From: Streptomyces sp. NRRL B-1140
GTDB lineage: Bacteria; Actinomycetota; Actinomycetes; Streptomycetales; Streptomycetaceae
Reading direction: 5' to 3'
Assembly: GCF_001280065.1 (NCBI RefSeq)
Contig: NZ_LGEA01000148.1
Span: 62,001 to 126,000 of the forward strand
DNA length: 64,000 nt
Shown one piece after another: positions 44,105 through 52,626 of the stretch (position 1 is its first letter; the number at the start of each line of letters is the position of its first letter). The notes beneath the pieces were generated by a model. The model was not told where the DNA came from. It saw only the letters and a list, made by a program, of their open reading frames with translations, and ran no database searches. The position numbers and the translations under genes were made by a program.

Positions 44105-45048
44105 ACACCGTGGTGATCGCCGTCGCCCTGTCCCTCGTTTCGGCCGTCGCCTACGCCGCCGCCGCGGTCGCCCAGGAGCGGCTCGCCTCCCGCTCCCCGG
44201 CCGCGGGCACGCGCACGCTGCTCGGCAGCGGCGCTTGGTGGTGGTCGGTCGGACTGAACGCATCGGCCGCCCTGCTGCACGTCGTCGCCCTTCGGTACGG
44301 CCCGCTGACCGTGGTGCAGCCGCTCGGTGCTCTCACCCTGGTCGCGGCGGTGCCCATGGGCGCGCGGATGGCGGGACGGCGGGTGAGCGCGGCCGAGTGG
44401 AAGGGCACCGCCCTGACCCTCCTGGGACTGGGCGCGGTCCTGGTCACGGCGTCCGGTCCGGCGCCCGACGGTGTGCTGAGCGTCCCCGAGGCGCTTGCGG
44501 TGGCCGGCGCCACCGCGGCGTTCATCGGGGTGCTGTCCCGGCCCGGTGCCCGCCCCGGGCTGCGGCACGCGACCGCGTCCGGTCTGGCCTCCGGGGTCGC
44601 CTCGGCCCTCACTCAGACGGTGACGGTGGCCGCGACGGACCGGTCCGGCCCGGTGCTGAGCGTCCAGGTGGTCGGCGTGGCCCTGCTCGTGGCGGCCTTC
44701 GCGGCCGGCGGGCTGGTGCTGTCGCAGACGGCGTACCGGGGCGGTCTGGGCGGACCCCTCGCGATGGTGACCCTGTCCAACCCGCTGGCCGCCGCGGTGA
44801 TCGGCCTGTCGCTGCTCGGCGAACGCCTCCAGGGCGGTCCTGCGGGCATGCTGCTCGCGCTCGCGGGGGCGGCCGTCGCGTCCTGGGGCGTGCTGCTGCT
44901 GACCCGGACGGCACCCCCGGCAGCCCCGGTCGGCGACGATCACCCGGTTGCGGCCCTCCTGGCTCTGGAGGCCGGCTCGGCCACGCCCGAACCGGCGCTG
45001 GTGCCCCGGCCGCGCGATCCGGGGCACCTCACTCCTGCTACGCGGTGA
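44101..45048 (+). CDS. DMT/EamA-family transporter
   Basis: 315 residues from the ATG at 44101, overlapping the PAP2 stop (ATGA). Ten hydrophobic segments in two similar halves, with the first-half signature GLNASAALLHVVALRYGPLT and VVQPLGALTL and the second-half MVTLSNPLAAAVIGLSLLGE. This fits the drug/metabolite transporter superfamily. The hydrophilic tail of about 35 residues is unusual. Coupling to PAP2 suggests a lipid- or envelope-linked substrate; nothing specifies it. Converges on the phospholipase gene with an 11-nt overlap. Confidence 0.82.
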   Translation: MNTVVIAVALSLVSAVAYAAAAVAQERLASRSPAAGTRTLLGSGAWWWSVGLNASAALLHVVALRYGPLTVVQPLGALTLVAAVPMGARMAGRRVSAAEWKGTALTLLGLGAVLVTASGPAPDGVLSVPEALAVAGATAAFIGVLSRPGARPGLRHATASGLASGVASALTQTVTVAATDRSGPVLSVQVVGVALLVAAFAAGGLVLSQTAYRGGLGGPLAMVTLSNPLAAAVIGLSLLGERLQGGPAGMLLALAGAAVASWGVLLLTRTAPPAAPVGDDHPVAALLALEAGSATPEPALVPRPRDPGHLTPATR

Positions 45049-47089
45049 TGATCGCCGGGTCGCTCACCCCCGGCCGGCCGTTCTCGACGTGCCCGGCGAA
45101 CCGCCGCAGGAACGCCTTGTCGCCCTCGGCGGTGACGGTCAGGTCGTACCAGCGGCGGCTGCCGGCGAGTTCGGCCGTCCGGCACACCTTCGCGCCCGGA
45201 CGGACGGTGACGGTCGCGGGCCGGCCGCCGTACGCGTCGGTGAGCTTCAGACGGACCGCGCCGGAGCCCTTGTTGGTGAAGGTCAGCTCGATGTCGCCGC
45301 CGGTGTGGCGGGCGGTGACCTCGCAGCCGGCCGCCTTGTTCGAGCCCTTGAAGACGCGCACGAAGCCGTTCGGGCCGTGCACGGTCAGGTCGTAGGAGCC
45401 GCCGGAGTACGCCGAGTTCCACGTGTCGGAGAGCGTCTTGCCCGCCTCGGTGGTGTACATCCAGGGGCCGTCGGTGCGGTTGCCGGAGGTCACATGGAAG
45501 GCGCCGCCGGCCTTCGCCCCGGTGGCGAAGGTGAGGGTGAGCCTCCCGGCCGCGGTGTCGACCGAGGCGTCCACGTGCGGGGCGTACTTCAGCGGCCGGG
45601 AGCGGCGCAGGCCGCGCTCCTGGCGGGGCATGCGCGGGTCGGCGGGCGGGACCGGCTTGTAGTCGGGGTGGCGTTCGCGGTCCTGCGGCTCGTAGCCGTC
45701 GGTGCCGGGCAGCGGGGCGGGGCGCGCGTCCGTGCGGGAGAAGTCGAACGCGGACGTCAGATCACCGCAGACGGCGCGCCGCCAGGGCGAGATGTTCGTC
45801 TCGCGCACACCGAAGCGGCGCTCCATGAACCGCAGGATCGAGGTGTGGTCGAAGGTCTCGGAGCAGACGTAACCGCCCTTGCTCCACGGCGAGACGACCA
45901 GCATCGGCACCCGGGGACCGAGGCCGTAGGGGCCCGCCGTGTTCTTGGCGTCGCCCGGGAAGAGGTCGAGAAAGACGTCGACGGTGGACAGTCCGCAGGA
46001 GGCGTCCTTCGGCGGCAGCGGCGGCACCACGTGGTCGAAGAAGCCGTCGTTCTCGTCGTAGGTGATGAACAGGGCGGTCTTCGACCAGACCTCCGGGTTG
46101 GAGGTGAGGGCGTCGAGGACCTGCGCGATGTACCAGGCGCCGTAGTTCGAGGGCCAGTTGGAGTGCTCGGAGAAGGCCTCGGGGGCGGCGATCCAGGAGA
46201 TCTGCGGCAGCTTGCCGGCGTTGACGTCGGCGCGCAGCAGGTCGAAGTAGCCCTGGCCGGCCTTGGCGTTCGTGCCGGTGCGCGCCTTGTCGTACCAGGG
46301 GTCGCCGGGCTTGGCGTCGCGGTACGTGTCGAAGTACAGCAGCGAGTTGTCGCCGTAGTTGCCGCGGTAGGCGTCCTGGATCCAGCCCCAGGAGCCCTGG
46401 GCGTCGAGGCCGTCGCCGATGTCCTGGTAGATCTTCCAGGAGACGCCGGCCCGCTCCAGGCGCTCGGGGTAGGTCGTCCAGCCGTAGCCGAGTTCGTCGT
46501 TGCCGAGGACCGGGCCGCCGCCGGTGCCGTCGTTGCCGGTGCACCCGGACCACATGTAGTAGCGGTTGGGGTCGGTGGAGCCGATGAACGAGCAGTGGTA
46601 GGCGTCGCAGACGGTGAAGGAGTCGGCGAGGGCGTAGTGGAAGGGAATGTCCTCGCGGGTCAGGTACGCCATGGTCGTGGTGCCCTTGGCGGGCACCCAC
46701 CGGTCGTACGCACCACCGTCGTAGGCCTGGTGGCCGTCGGGCCAGGAGTGCGGCAGGCCCTCCAGGAACTGCATGCCGAGGTCGTCGGCGTCCGGGTGGA
46801 ACGGCAGGATCTCCTTGCCGTCCTTCTCCTGGTGCCAGACCGGTTTGCCGTTGCCCAGGGTGACCGGACGCGGGTCGCCGAAGCCGCGGACGCCTCTCAA
46901 GGTGCCGAAGTAGTGGTCGAAGGAACGGTTCTCCTGCATGAGGACGACGATGTGCTCGACGTCCTCGATCGACCCGGTGCGGTGGTTCGCCGGAAGGGCG
47001 GCGGCGCGTTGGATGCTGGCGGACAGGGCACTGAAGGCCGTGGTGGCACCCGCGAGCTGGAGAAAGCGGCGCCGGTTTACTTCGGACAT
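45038..47089 (-). CDS. Tat-secreted phosphocholine-specific phospholipase C
   Basis: 683 residues from the ATG at 47089. Tat signal: NRRRFLQLAGATTAFSAL. The catalytic phosphoesterase domain begins VEHIVVLMQENRSFDHYFGT and includes VCDAYHCSFIGSTDPNRYYM, FITYDENDGFFDHVVPP and the LGPRVPMLVVSPWSKGGYVC block. The C-terminal part has two DUF756-type beta domains (DASVDTAAGRLTLTF, DLTVHGPNGFVRVF). Same architecture as Pseudomonas PlcH/PlcN. It releases phosphocholine from phospholipids outside the cell, for phosphate supply or lipid attack. I recall a homologue at SCO6691. Confidence 0.92.
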   Translation of the reverse strand: MSEVNRRRFLQLAGATTAFSALSASIQRAAALPANHRTGSIEDVEHIVVLMQENRSFDHYFGTLRGVRGFGDPRPVTLGNGKPVWHQEKDGKEILPFHPDADDLGMQFLEGLPHSWPDGHQAYDGGAYDRWVPAKGTTTMAYLTREDIPFHYALADSFTVCDAYHCSFIGSTDPNRYYMWSGCTGNDGTGGGPVLGNDELGYGWTTYPERLERAGVSWKIYQDIGDGLDAQGSWGWIQDAYRGNYGDNSLLYFDTYRDAKPGDPWYDKARTGTNAKAGQGYFDLLRADVNAGKLPQISWIAAPEAFSEHSNWPSNYGAWYIAQVLDALTSNPEVWSKTALFITYDENDGFFDHVVPPLPPKDASCGLSTVDVFLDLFPGDAKNTAGPYGLGPRVPMLVVSPWSKGGYVCSETFDHTSILRFMERRFGVRETNISPWRRAVCGDLTSAFDFSRTDARPAPLPGTDGYEPQDRERHPDYKPVPPADPRMPRQERGLRRSRPLKYAPHVDASVDTAAGRLTLTFATGAKAGGAFHVTSGNRTDGPWMYTTEAGKTLSDTWNSAYSGGSYDLTVHGPNGFVRVFKGSNKAAGCEVTARHTGGDIELTFTNKGSGAVRLKLTDAYGGRPATVTVRPGAKVCRTAELAGSRRWYDLTVTAEGDKAFLRRFAGHVENGRPGVSDPAIITA

Positions 47090-47185
47090 GAAGGACAGAC
47101 CTCTCATCCTGAGGTGCGGGATGGCCGGAACCTGACGGAATCTGCGCGGAAGGAGTGTTTCAGGGACACCAAACGCCGAGGAAGG

Positions 47186-47210
47186 GGCACGTGACACTCG
47201 TGTGAAAGTC
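47186..47210. promoter_or_regulatory. Weak PHO-box-like direct repeat upstream of the phospholipase gene
   Basis: On the minus strand, TTTCAC and TGTCAC (complements of GTGAAA at 47202-47207 and GTGACA at 47191-47196) are exactly 11 nt apart, the unit length of Streptomyces PhoP sites (GTTCACC). The match is 5 and 4 of 7 positions, so weak. It lies about 100 nt before the phospholipase start. Confidence 0.2.
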
Positions 47211-47258
47211 GCCGGTACGGACGGTGTGCCCGGGCTTTGCCGGGGGAGGGTGAGGGGC

Positions 47259-48542
47259 GTGACAGAGACGCAGACGGTTTCCCCGCCGACGAAACGGCCC
47301 GTTCGCCAGCTCCTCGCCGCCTCGGTGGGCAACGCGGTGGAGTGGTACGACTGGTACGCCTACACGTTTCTTGCCACGTACATCGCCGCCCAGGTCTTCC
47401 CGAAGAGCGCGGACAACTCGCTGGTGCCGCTGCTGTCCACGTTCGCGGTGTTCGCGGTCGGCTTCTTCATGCGGCCGGTGGGCGGGCTGCTGATGGGCGC
47501 GGTCGCGGACCGGCACGGGCGGCGGGCCGCCCTCACGGTCACCATCCTGCTGATGGGCGGCAGCAGCCTCCTGGTCGGGCTCACCCCGACCTACGCGGCC
47601 GTCGGCGTCCTGGCGCCGGTCGTCCTCGTCCTCGCCCGGCTGCTGCAGGGACTCTCCGTGGGCGGCGAGTTCGCGGCCTCGACGACGTTCCTGGTGGAGT
47701 CGGCGGGGCCCGGCCGGCGCGGGCTGTTCTCCAGCTTCCAGTACGTGTCGACGACGGTGGGGCAGCTGGTCGCCTCCGCGGTCGCCACCCTGCTCGTGGA
47801 CACGCTGAGCGACGGGCAGATGAACGGCTGGGGCTGGCGGGTGCCGTTCGTGCTCGGCGCCGTGCTGAGTCTGGTCGGGTTCTGGATCCGGCAGGGCGCG
47901 CAGGAGACCCGCAGCGCCGAGCAGCAGCAGGGCCCGCGCCCGGGCCTGTTCGAGGCGCTGCGCCGGCACCCGCGCGAGTCGCTGCTCATCGCCGGCATCA
48001 CGGCGGGCGGCACCATCGCCTACTACACGTGGACGTCGTACCTGCCGACGTACGCCGAACTGAACGCGGGCGTCGAGAAGTCGGACGCGCTGCTCGCGGG
48101 CACGATCTCACTGGCGTTCTTCGCCCTGCTGCAGCCGCTCGGCGGTCTGCTCTCGGACCGCTTCGGCCGCCGCCCCCTGCTGCTCTTCTTCGGCCTGGGC
48201 TTCGCGCTCCTCGCGGTGCCGCTGCTGCACGTCCTGAGCGACTCGTTCACCGTGCTGCTGCTCGTGCAGTGCGCGGGCATGGTGCTGCTGACCGGCTTCA
48301 CCTCGATCAGCGCGGCCGTGAACGCGGAGATCTTCCCGCCCCGGGTCCGCGCCGCGGGCATCGGCTTCCCCTACTCCCTGACGGTGGCCCTCTTCGGCGG
48401 CACGGCCCCGTACGTGGGCACGCTGTTCAAGGAGCAGGGGCACTCGGGGCTGTTCCCGTGGTACGTCGCGGTGATCTGCCTGGTGTCGTCGGTGGTGTAC
48501 CTGCGGCTGCCGGAGACGGCTCACGCGGCGCTGCGGCGGTGA
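47259..48542 (+). CDS. MFS metabolite:proton symporter (MHS family)
   Basis: 427 residues from the GTG at 47259, behind a G-rich ribosome site. Twelve membrane segments; MHS landmarks are VGNAVEWYDWYAYTFLATYI at helix 1, MRPVGGLLMGAVADRHGRR between helices 2 and 3, and ARLLQGLSVGGEFAASTTFL in helix 4/5. Relatives carry 2-oxoglutarate, citrate, shikimate or compatible solutes. Divergent from the phospholipase gene; substrate not predictable. Confidence 0.88.
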   Translation: MTETQTVSPPTKRPVRQLLAASVGNAVEWYDWYAYTFLATYIAAQVFPKSADNSLVPLLSTFAVFAVGFFMRPVGGLLMGAVADRHGRRAALTVTILLMGGSSLLVGLTPTYAAVGVLAPVVLVLARLLQGLSVGGEFAASTTFLVESAGPGRRGLFSSFQYVSTTVGQLVASAVATLLVDTLSDGQMNGWGWRVPFVLGAVLSLVGFWIRQGAQETRSAEQQQGPRPGLFEALRRHPRESLLIAGITAGGTIAYYTWTSYLPTYAELNAGVEKSDALLAGTISLAFFALLQPLGGLLSDRFGRRPLLLFFGLGFALLAVPLLHVLSDSFTVLLLVQCAGMVLLTGFTSISAAVNAEIFPPRVRAAGIGFPYSLTVALFGGTAPYVGTLFKEQGHSGLFPWYVAVICLVSSVVYLRLPETAHAALRR

Positions 48543-48584
48543 AGCGTGCGCGGTCGCGCTGCTGGGCGCCCCCGCCCGCGGTGA

Positions 48585-48797
48585 TCAGGCCCGTCTCGTA
48601 GGCGAAGACGCCTGGACCCGATCGCGCAGGTCCAGCTTCGACAGGATGCGGCCGACGTGACTCTTGACCGTGGTGGGGCTCAGGAACAGCCGGGAGGCCA
48701 GTTCGGCGTTGCTGAGTCCGGTGGCGAGCAGGCGGAGCACCTCCAGCTCGCGCGGGGTCAGGCCGGAGAGATCACGGTGTGGGCGCCGACCTCGACG
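48585..48797 (-). pseudogene. Remnant of a LuxR/NarL-type response regulator (HTH only, frameshifted)
   Basis: The minus strand encodes a complete LuxR helix-turn-helix, [20 protein letters not shown], then [20 protein letters not shown], then [14 protein letters not shown]. Upstream there is no receiver domain, no start codon with a ribosome site and a change of frame. After RDRVQA the usual family ending ([10 protein letters not shown]) is present only in another frame, consistent with a small deletion near 48610. The gene is therefore broken at both ends. Confidence 0.7.
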
Positions 48798-48908
48798 AGC
48801 TGACCGCGCGCACCGGTCGGGCAGTCCGGCCCGTCTTTCCCCTCCTCCTCAACCGCGCCTTGTGCGTCACCTGTGTCAGGACCTCTTACGAGGTCGGCGG
48901 CTGGCGCT

Positions 48909-49907
48909 TCAGTGCCCGAAGACCGCCGTCGCCACCGGCACTGCCAGCAGCATGCTGAGTCCGACCAGGGGGAGGCGGTCCAACCAGAGGACGGCGGCGA
49001 ATTCACGCAGTGTCGCGGCCAGCCAGTAGGCGGGGGAGGTAGGCGCGCCCACGACGTGCACGGGCACGCCGACGCGGCGGGCCAGCAGGGTCGTGCGGTA
49101 GACGTGGAAGCAGCTGGTGACCACCGTGGCACGGTGGCCGGGATGGGTGTCACCCACGAGGGCCGCGCTGAAGCGGAGGTTCTGCCCGGTGTTGACGGAG
49201 CGGTCTTCCCGCACGATCCGGTCGGCGGCCACTCCGCGTCCGCGCAGGTAGTCGGCCATGGCGTCCGCCTCGGAGCGGACCTCGTCCTCACCCTGGCCGC
49301 CCGAGACGACGAACACCACACCCGGCGTGTCCGGTGCCCGGGCGGCGTCGATCGCCAAGGCCCGCTCCAGTCTGCGGGTCAGCAGCGGGCCGGGCCGGTC
49401 GCCGTCGAGCCCGGCGCCCAGGACGACGACATGGGTGGTTCCCGGTAGAGGGGTTCTACGGCCCCGCACGAACGCGTAGCCGGCGAAGACCAGGAAGAGC
49501 AGAGTGAGGTATCCCGCGGTCGCATTCACCGCGACCACGAGGGCACCGAACGCCTCGCCGCCGACCGCGTGGAAGACCGCATCGAGGCCGAGCACCGCCA
49601 GCAGTGCGAAGCCGGCGCCCCCGGTCGCCAGCAGGGCTGCCTGCGGTCCGTAGCGCCGGACCAGGAGGACCCCGTCGGCCAGCAGCAGCAGGCCCAGCGC
49701 GAACGCAACAAGCAGGGCGGCGACGGTGAGGACAGTGGCGATGGCCGGGTGGGCTGCCGCGCTGCGAGAGGCCACGCCGAGCCCGGCAGAGGTCACCGCG
49801 AGGCAGAACAGGACGGCGGTGGAGAACCGGTGCGGTGCCAGCACGGCGTTGACGACGCCGCCCACCGCGAACACGACCGCGGTGAGGTACTCCGGGTACT
49901 CCGGCAT
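48909..49907 (-). CDS. YdcF/DUF218 family membrane protein
   Basis: 332 residues from the ATG at 49907; longer in-frame starts add a non-hydrophobic Gly/Arg stretch. Four to five membrane helices in the first 165 residues are followed by a DUF218 domain: VVVLGAGLDGDRPGPLLTRR, FVVSGGQGEDEVRSEADAMA, IVREDRSVNTGQNLRFSAAL and VTSCFHVYRTTLLARR. DUF218 proteins (SanA/YdcF-like) act at the envelope, perhaps in peptidoglycan or cyclic Enterobacterial antigen-like steps; the reaction is uncertain. A last hydrophobic segment ends the protein. Confidence 0.82.
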   Translation of the reverse strand: MPEYPEYLTAVVFAVGGVVNAVLAPHRFSTAVLFCLAVTSAGLGVASRSAAAHPAIATVLTVAALLVAFALGLLLLADGVLLVRRYGPQAALLATGGAGFALLAVLGLDAVFHAVGGEAFGALVVAVNATAGYLTLLFLVFAGYAFVRGRRTPLPGTTHVVVLGAGLDGDRPGPLLTRRLERALAIDAARAPDTPGVVFVVSGGQGEDEVRSEADAMADYLRGRGVAADRIVREDRSVNTGQNLRFSAALVGDTHPGHRATVVTSCFHVYRTTLLARRVGVPVHVVGAPTSPAYWLAATLREFAAVLWLDRLPLVGLSMLLAVPVATAVFGH

Positions 49908-50420
49908 GTGCCGCACCGCTCCGCTCTCCCGCCCGCCGGGCCGCTCCCCGTACCCGCTCGCCTCGCCGCCCGCAGGTCCCCGGACCTTGCACGGACGGCT
50001 GCCGGCCATCCTCCCAGATCTGCTGTGGTGCGCCGAACGCGGGCGGTGTAACCGAGTTCGAGTTGTTGCGAGCAGTGGAGCGCATCCCCGCTCTCGGCTA
50101 CCGCGTCGGCGGCCCTGAACGTCACCGCCGGTTCGAACCGTGCACCGACGTCAATGGGGGGACGTAGCAATACGAGAACAGGGCCCATAGGAGGAGCCGG
50201 ACTCGGCGATCAACCTGAGGTGACGAGGAAGCCTTCGCACCGGCGCTGGGAGGTGCCCCGTGATGACAAGGCGCATGAAGAACGCGCTCTGCACAGCCCT
50301 TTCGCAGGGGGACTTCCGTCTGGCAGAAGTCGTCTTGCGCGGCAACCACAGCCCTGTCGAACCTGATTCCGACCACGGCACGCGGGGCGACGACGCCCCG
50401 CCGACAGGGACGGGAACCCC
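49908..50420. other. 513-nt divergent intergenic region
   Basis: Separates the YdcF gene from the Rieske operon. It contains one short open frame (50263-50433, separate entry). GGTTCGAACC at 50130-50139 looks like a tRNA T-arm but is not part of a tRNA. Promoters for the Rieske operon must lie here, but none could be assigned. Confidence 0.4.
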
Positions 50421-50433
50421 ATGCCTCACATGA
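50263..50433 (+). CDS. Possible 56-residue ORF overlapping the Rieske gene start
   Basis: ATG at 50263 follows GGGAGGTG (50249-50256) at workable spacing. The frame reads MTRRMKNALCTALSQGDFRL, then AEVVLRGNHSPV, and runs 13 nt into the oxygenase gene. No homologue is recognised and codon bias is only moderate. It could be a leader ORF or chance. Confidence 0.2.
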   Translation: MTRRMKNALCTALSQGDFRLAEVVLRGNHSPVEPDSDHGTRGDDAPPTGTGTPCLT

Positions 50434-51491
50434 CCGCCTTCGCCAGGAACCAGTGGTACGTCGCCGCCTACAGCCACGAGGTGGGGCGGGAGTTGCTCGG
50501 CCGGACGATCCTCGGTGAGACGCTCGTGCTCTACCGGACCGAGGAGGAGGGCACGCCGGTCGTCCTGCACGACCGCTGTGTGCACCGCCGTTACCCGCTG
50601 TCCGAGGCGCCGACGCGGCTGGACGGGGACCGGATCGTGTGCGGCTACCACGGGTTCACCTACGACACGTCCGGTACGTGCGTGTACGTGCCCGGGCAGA
50701 AGCGGGTGCCGCGCACCGCCCGGGTCGCCTCCTACCCGGTCGTCGAACAGGACTCGCTGATCTGGGTGTGGATCGGCGACCCGGCGCTCGCCGACCCGCA
50801 GACCATCCCCCGGGCCCGGCACCTCGACTCCCCCGGCTGGGTCACCGTGCGCGGCATGGAGCCCATCGACTGCGACTACGGCCTGCTCGTCGACAACCTC
50901 CTCGACCTGTCCCACGAGACGTATCTGCACGGCGGTTACATCGGCACCCCCGAGGTCGCCGAGACGCCGATCACCACCGAGGTCGACGAGGGCGCCGGGA
51001 TCGTCCGGGTCAGCCGGCACATGGACGACGCCGCGTGCCCGCCGTTCTACGCCAGGTCGACCGGCATCGAGGGCCGTATCACCCGCTGGCAGGACATCGA
51101 GTACCACGCCCCCTGTCTGTATCTGCTGCACAGCCGTATCGCCCCGGTCGGGGTGCTGCCCGAGGCGGACGGCAGTGACCCGAACGGCTTCCACACCGAG
51201 ATCACATACGCGATCACGCCCTCCGGCGACGGCACGGTGTACGACTTCTGGGCGGTCTCCCGGGACTGGGCCACCGACGACGCCGAGGTCACCGAGTTCC
51301 TCCGGGGCAACAACCACACGGTGGTGATGCAGGACGTCACCGCGCTCAACCTGCTGCAGAAGACCCTCGGCACCGAACGCACCGGCTACCAGGAGCTGAG
51401 CATCAACATCGACACCGGGGGTCTGGCCGCCCGCCGCATCCTCGCCCGGCTGGTGGAGCAGGGCGAGAAGCCCGTGGAGAAGGTCCGGTGA
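50421..51491 (+). CDS. VanA-like Rieske non-haem iron oxygenase
   Basis: 356 residues, ATG at 50421. The Rieske [2Fe-2S] ligands are Cys53-x-His55 (CVHRRYPLSEA) and Cys74-x2-His77 (CGYHGF). The mononuclear iron site lies in DNLLDLSHETYLHGGYIGTP. The layout is that of VanA-type O/N-demethylases. It is followed by a 59-residue protein and a VanB-type reductase with 4-nt overlaps. Vanillate is the textbook substrate, but the neighbouring hydroxyproline operon makes an N-methylated proline derivative an alternative; neither is proven by sequence. Confidence 0.88.
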   Translation: MPHMTAFARNQWYVAAYSHEVGRELLGRTILGETLVLYRTEEEGTPVVLHDRCVHRRYPLSEAPTRLDGDRIVCGYHGFTYDTSGTCVYVPGQKRVPRTARVASYPVVEQDSLIWVWIGDPALADPQTIPRARHLDSPGWVTVRGMEPIDCDYGLLVDNLLDLSHETYLHGGYIGTPEVAETPITTEVDEGAGIVRVSRHMDDAACPPFYARSTGIEGRITRWQDIEYHAPCLYLLHSRIAPVGVLPEADGSDPNGFHTEITYAITPSGDGTVYDFWAVSRDWATDDAEVTEFLRGNNHTVVMQDVTALNLLQKTLGTERTGYQELSINIDTGGLAARRILARLVEQGEKPVEKVR

Positions 51492-51667
51492 CGGCTCCCA
51501 CCGGCGAGGTCTACCGCATCGCCTGGCTGCCGGGCACCGACACCCTGCACGGCACGTGCCACTGCGGCCGTGAGCACACCGCGCAGGACCCCGTCGAGAT
51601 GTGGGAGTGGATGCTCGCCCATCCGCAGGGGCACTTGGTCGACGAGCCACGAGGAAACAGTTCATGA
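51488..51667 (+). CDS. 59-residue CxC protein between oxygenase and reductase genes
   Basis: GTG start overlaps the oxygenase stop (GTGA), and the stop overlaps the reductase ATG (ATGA), so it is translated as part of the operon. The centre reads LHGTCHCGREHTAQDPVEMW then EWMLAHPQGHL: two Cys spaced C-x-C, several His and conserved-looking Trp residues. Codon bias is typical of a real gene. A role as metal-binding accessory or small subunit of the oxygenase is inference; I do not recognise a named family. Confidence 0.7.
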   Translation: MTAPTGEVYRIAWLPGTDTLHGTCHCGREHTAQDPVEMWEWMLAHPQGHLVDEPRGNSS

Positions 51668-52599
51668 GTGTGTACGAGACCGAACTCGTCGTCGAGCGGA
51701 AAGAGTTCGTGGCAGAGGGCGTACTCGTCCTCACCCTGCGCCATCCGCTGGGCGAGCCGCTCCCGGCGTGGGAACCGGGCGCCCACGTCGACGTCCTGCC
51801 GGCGCCCGGTCTGGAGCGGCAGTACTCGCTGTGCGGCGATCCGGCGGACCGGTCGGCCTGGCGGATCGCGGTGCTGCGCGAGCGCCCCGGGCGGGGCGGC
51901 TCGGCCCATGTGCACGAGCAGTTGGGCGAAGGCGGCAAGGTGCGGGTGCGCGGACCCCGGAACAACTTCCGCCTGGAGCCCGCTCCCCGGTACCGCTTCG
52001 TCGCGGGAGGCATCGGCATCACACCGATCCTGCCCATGCTCGCGGCGGCCGAGACGGCGGGCGCCGACTGGACGCTGCTGTACGGCGGGCGCACCCGCGA
52101 CTCCATGGCCTTCACGGAGGAACTCGGCCGCTACGGCGACCGCGTGACGATCGCACCCGAGGACGAGTCGGGTCTGCTGGACCTGCCGTCCGTGCTGGAC
52201 GACCTGCCCGAGGGCACCCTCGTCTACTGCTGCGGTCCCGGGCCGCTGCTGGACGCGGTCGAGGCCCGGTGCCCTTCCGGGGTGCTGCGCGTCGAGCGGT
52301 TCCGGCCGAAGGAGCAGGAGAGCGGCGGCGGCACGGCGTTCGAGGTGGAGCTCGCGCGGAGCGGGCGGACGCTCACCGTCGCGCCGGACGTGTCCGTGCT
52401 CGATGCCGTGCGCGCCGCCGGGGTCGAGGTGCTGTACTCCTGCACGGAGGGCACCTGCGGCACATGTGAGACCGATGTCCTCGACGGCGAGCCGGACCAC
52501 CGGGACTCGGTGCTGACGGACGACGAGCGCGCGGCCGGCGAGACCATGATGATCTGCGTGTCCCGCTGCCGCGGCAAGCGTCTCGTCCTGGACCTGTGA
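51664..52599 (+). CDS. VanB-type ferredoxin reductase component
   Basis: 311 residues, ATG at 51664. FAD domain with RQYSLCGDP, NAD domain beginning FVAGGIGITPILPML and ending YCCGPGPLLDAV, then a C-terminal plant-type [2Fe-2S] domain with YSCTEGTCGTCE and a fourth Cys in MMICVSRC. It carries electrons from NAD(P)H to the Rieske oxygenase. Layout and length fit the PDR/VanB class (about 315). Converges on the GntR gene 27 nt away. Confidence 0.92.
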   Translation: MSVYETELVVERKEFVAEGVLVLTLRHPLGEPLPAWEPGAHVDVLPAPGLERQYSLCGDPADRSAWRIAVLRERPGRGGSAHVHEQLGEGGKVRVRGPRNNFRLEPAPRYRFVAGGIGITPILPMLAAAETAGADWTLLYGGRTRDSMAFTEELGRYGDRVTIAPEDESGLLDLPSVLDDLPEGTLVYCCGPGPLLDAVEARCPSGVLRVERFRPKEQESGGGTAFEVELARSGRTLTVAPDVSVLDAVRAAGVEVLYSCTEGTCGTCETDVLDGEPDHRDSVLTDDERAAGETMMICVSRCRGKRLVLDL

Positions 52600-52626
52600 A
52601 GGGCCCGCCCTGTCCGTCCGGGCTGT

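Noticed and set aside
50130..50139. GGTTCGAACC, a tRNA T-arm-like sequence in the gap before the Rieske operon
   Set aside because: No acceptor, D or anticodon stems could be folded around it.
50421..52599. Confident naming of the Rieske pair as vanillate demethylase vanA/vanB
   Set aside because: Architecture fits, but sequence alone cannot fix the substrate, and the context points to hydroxyproline-related compounds.
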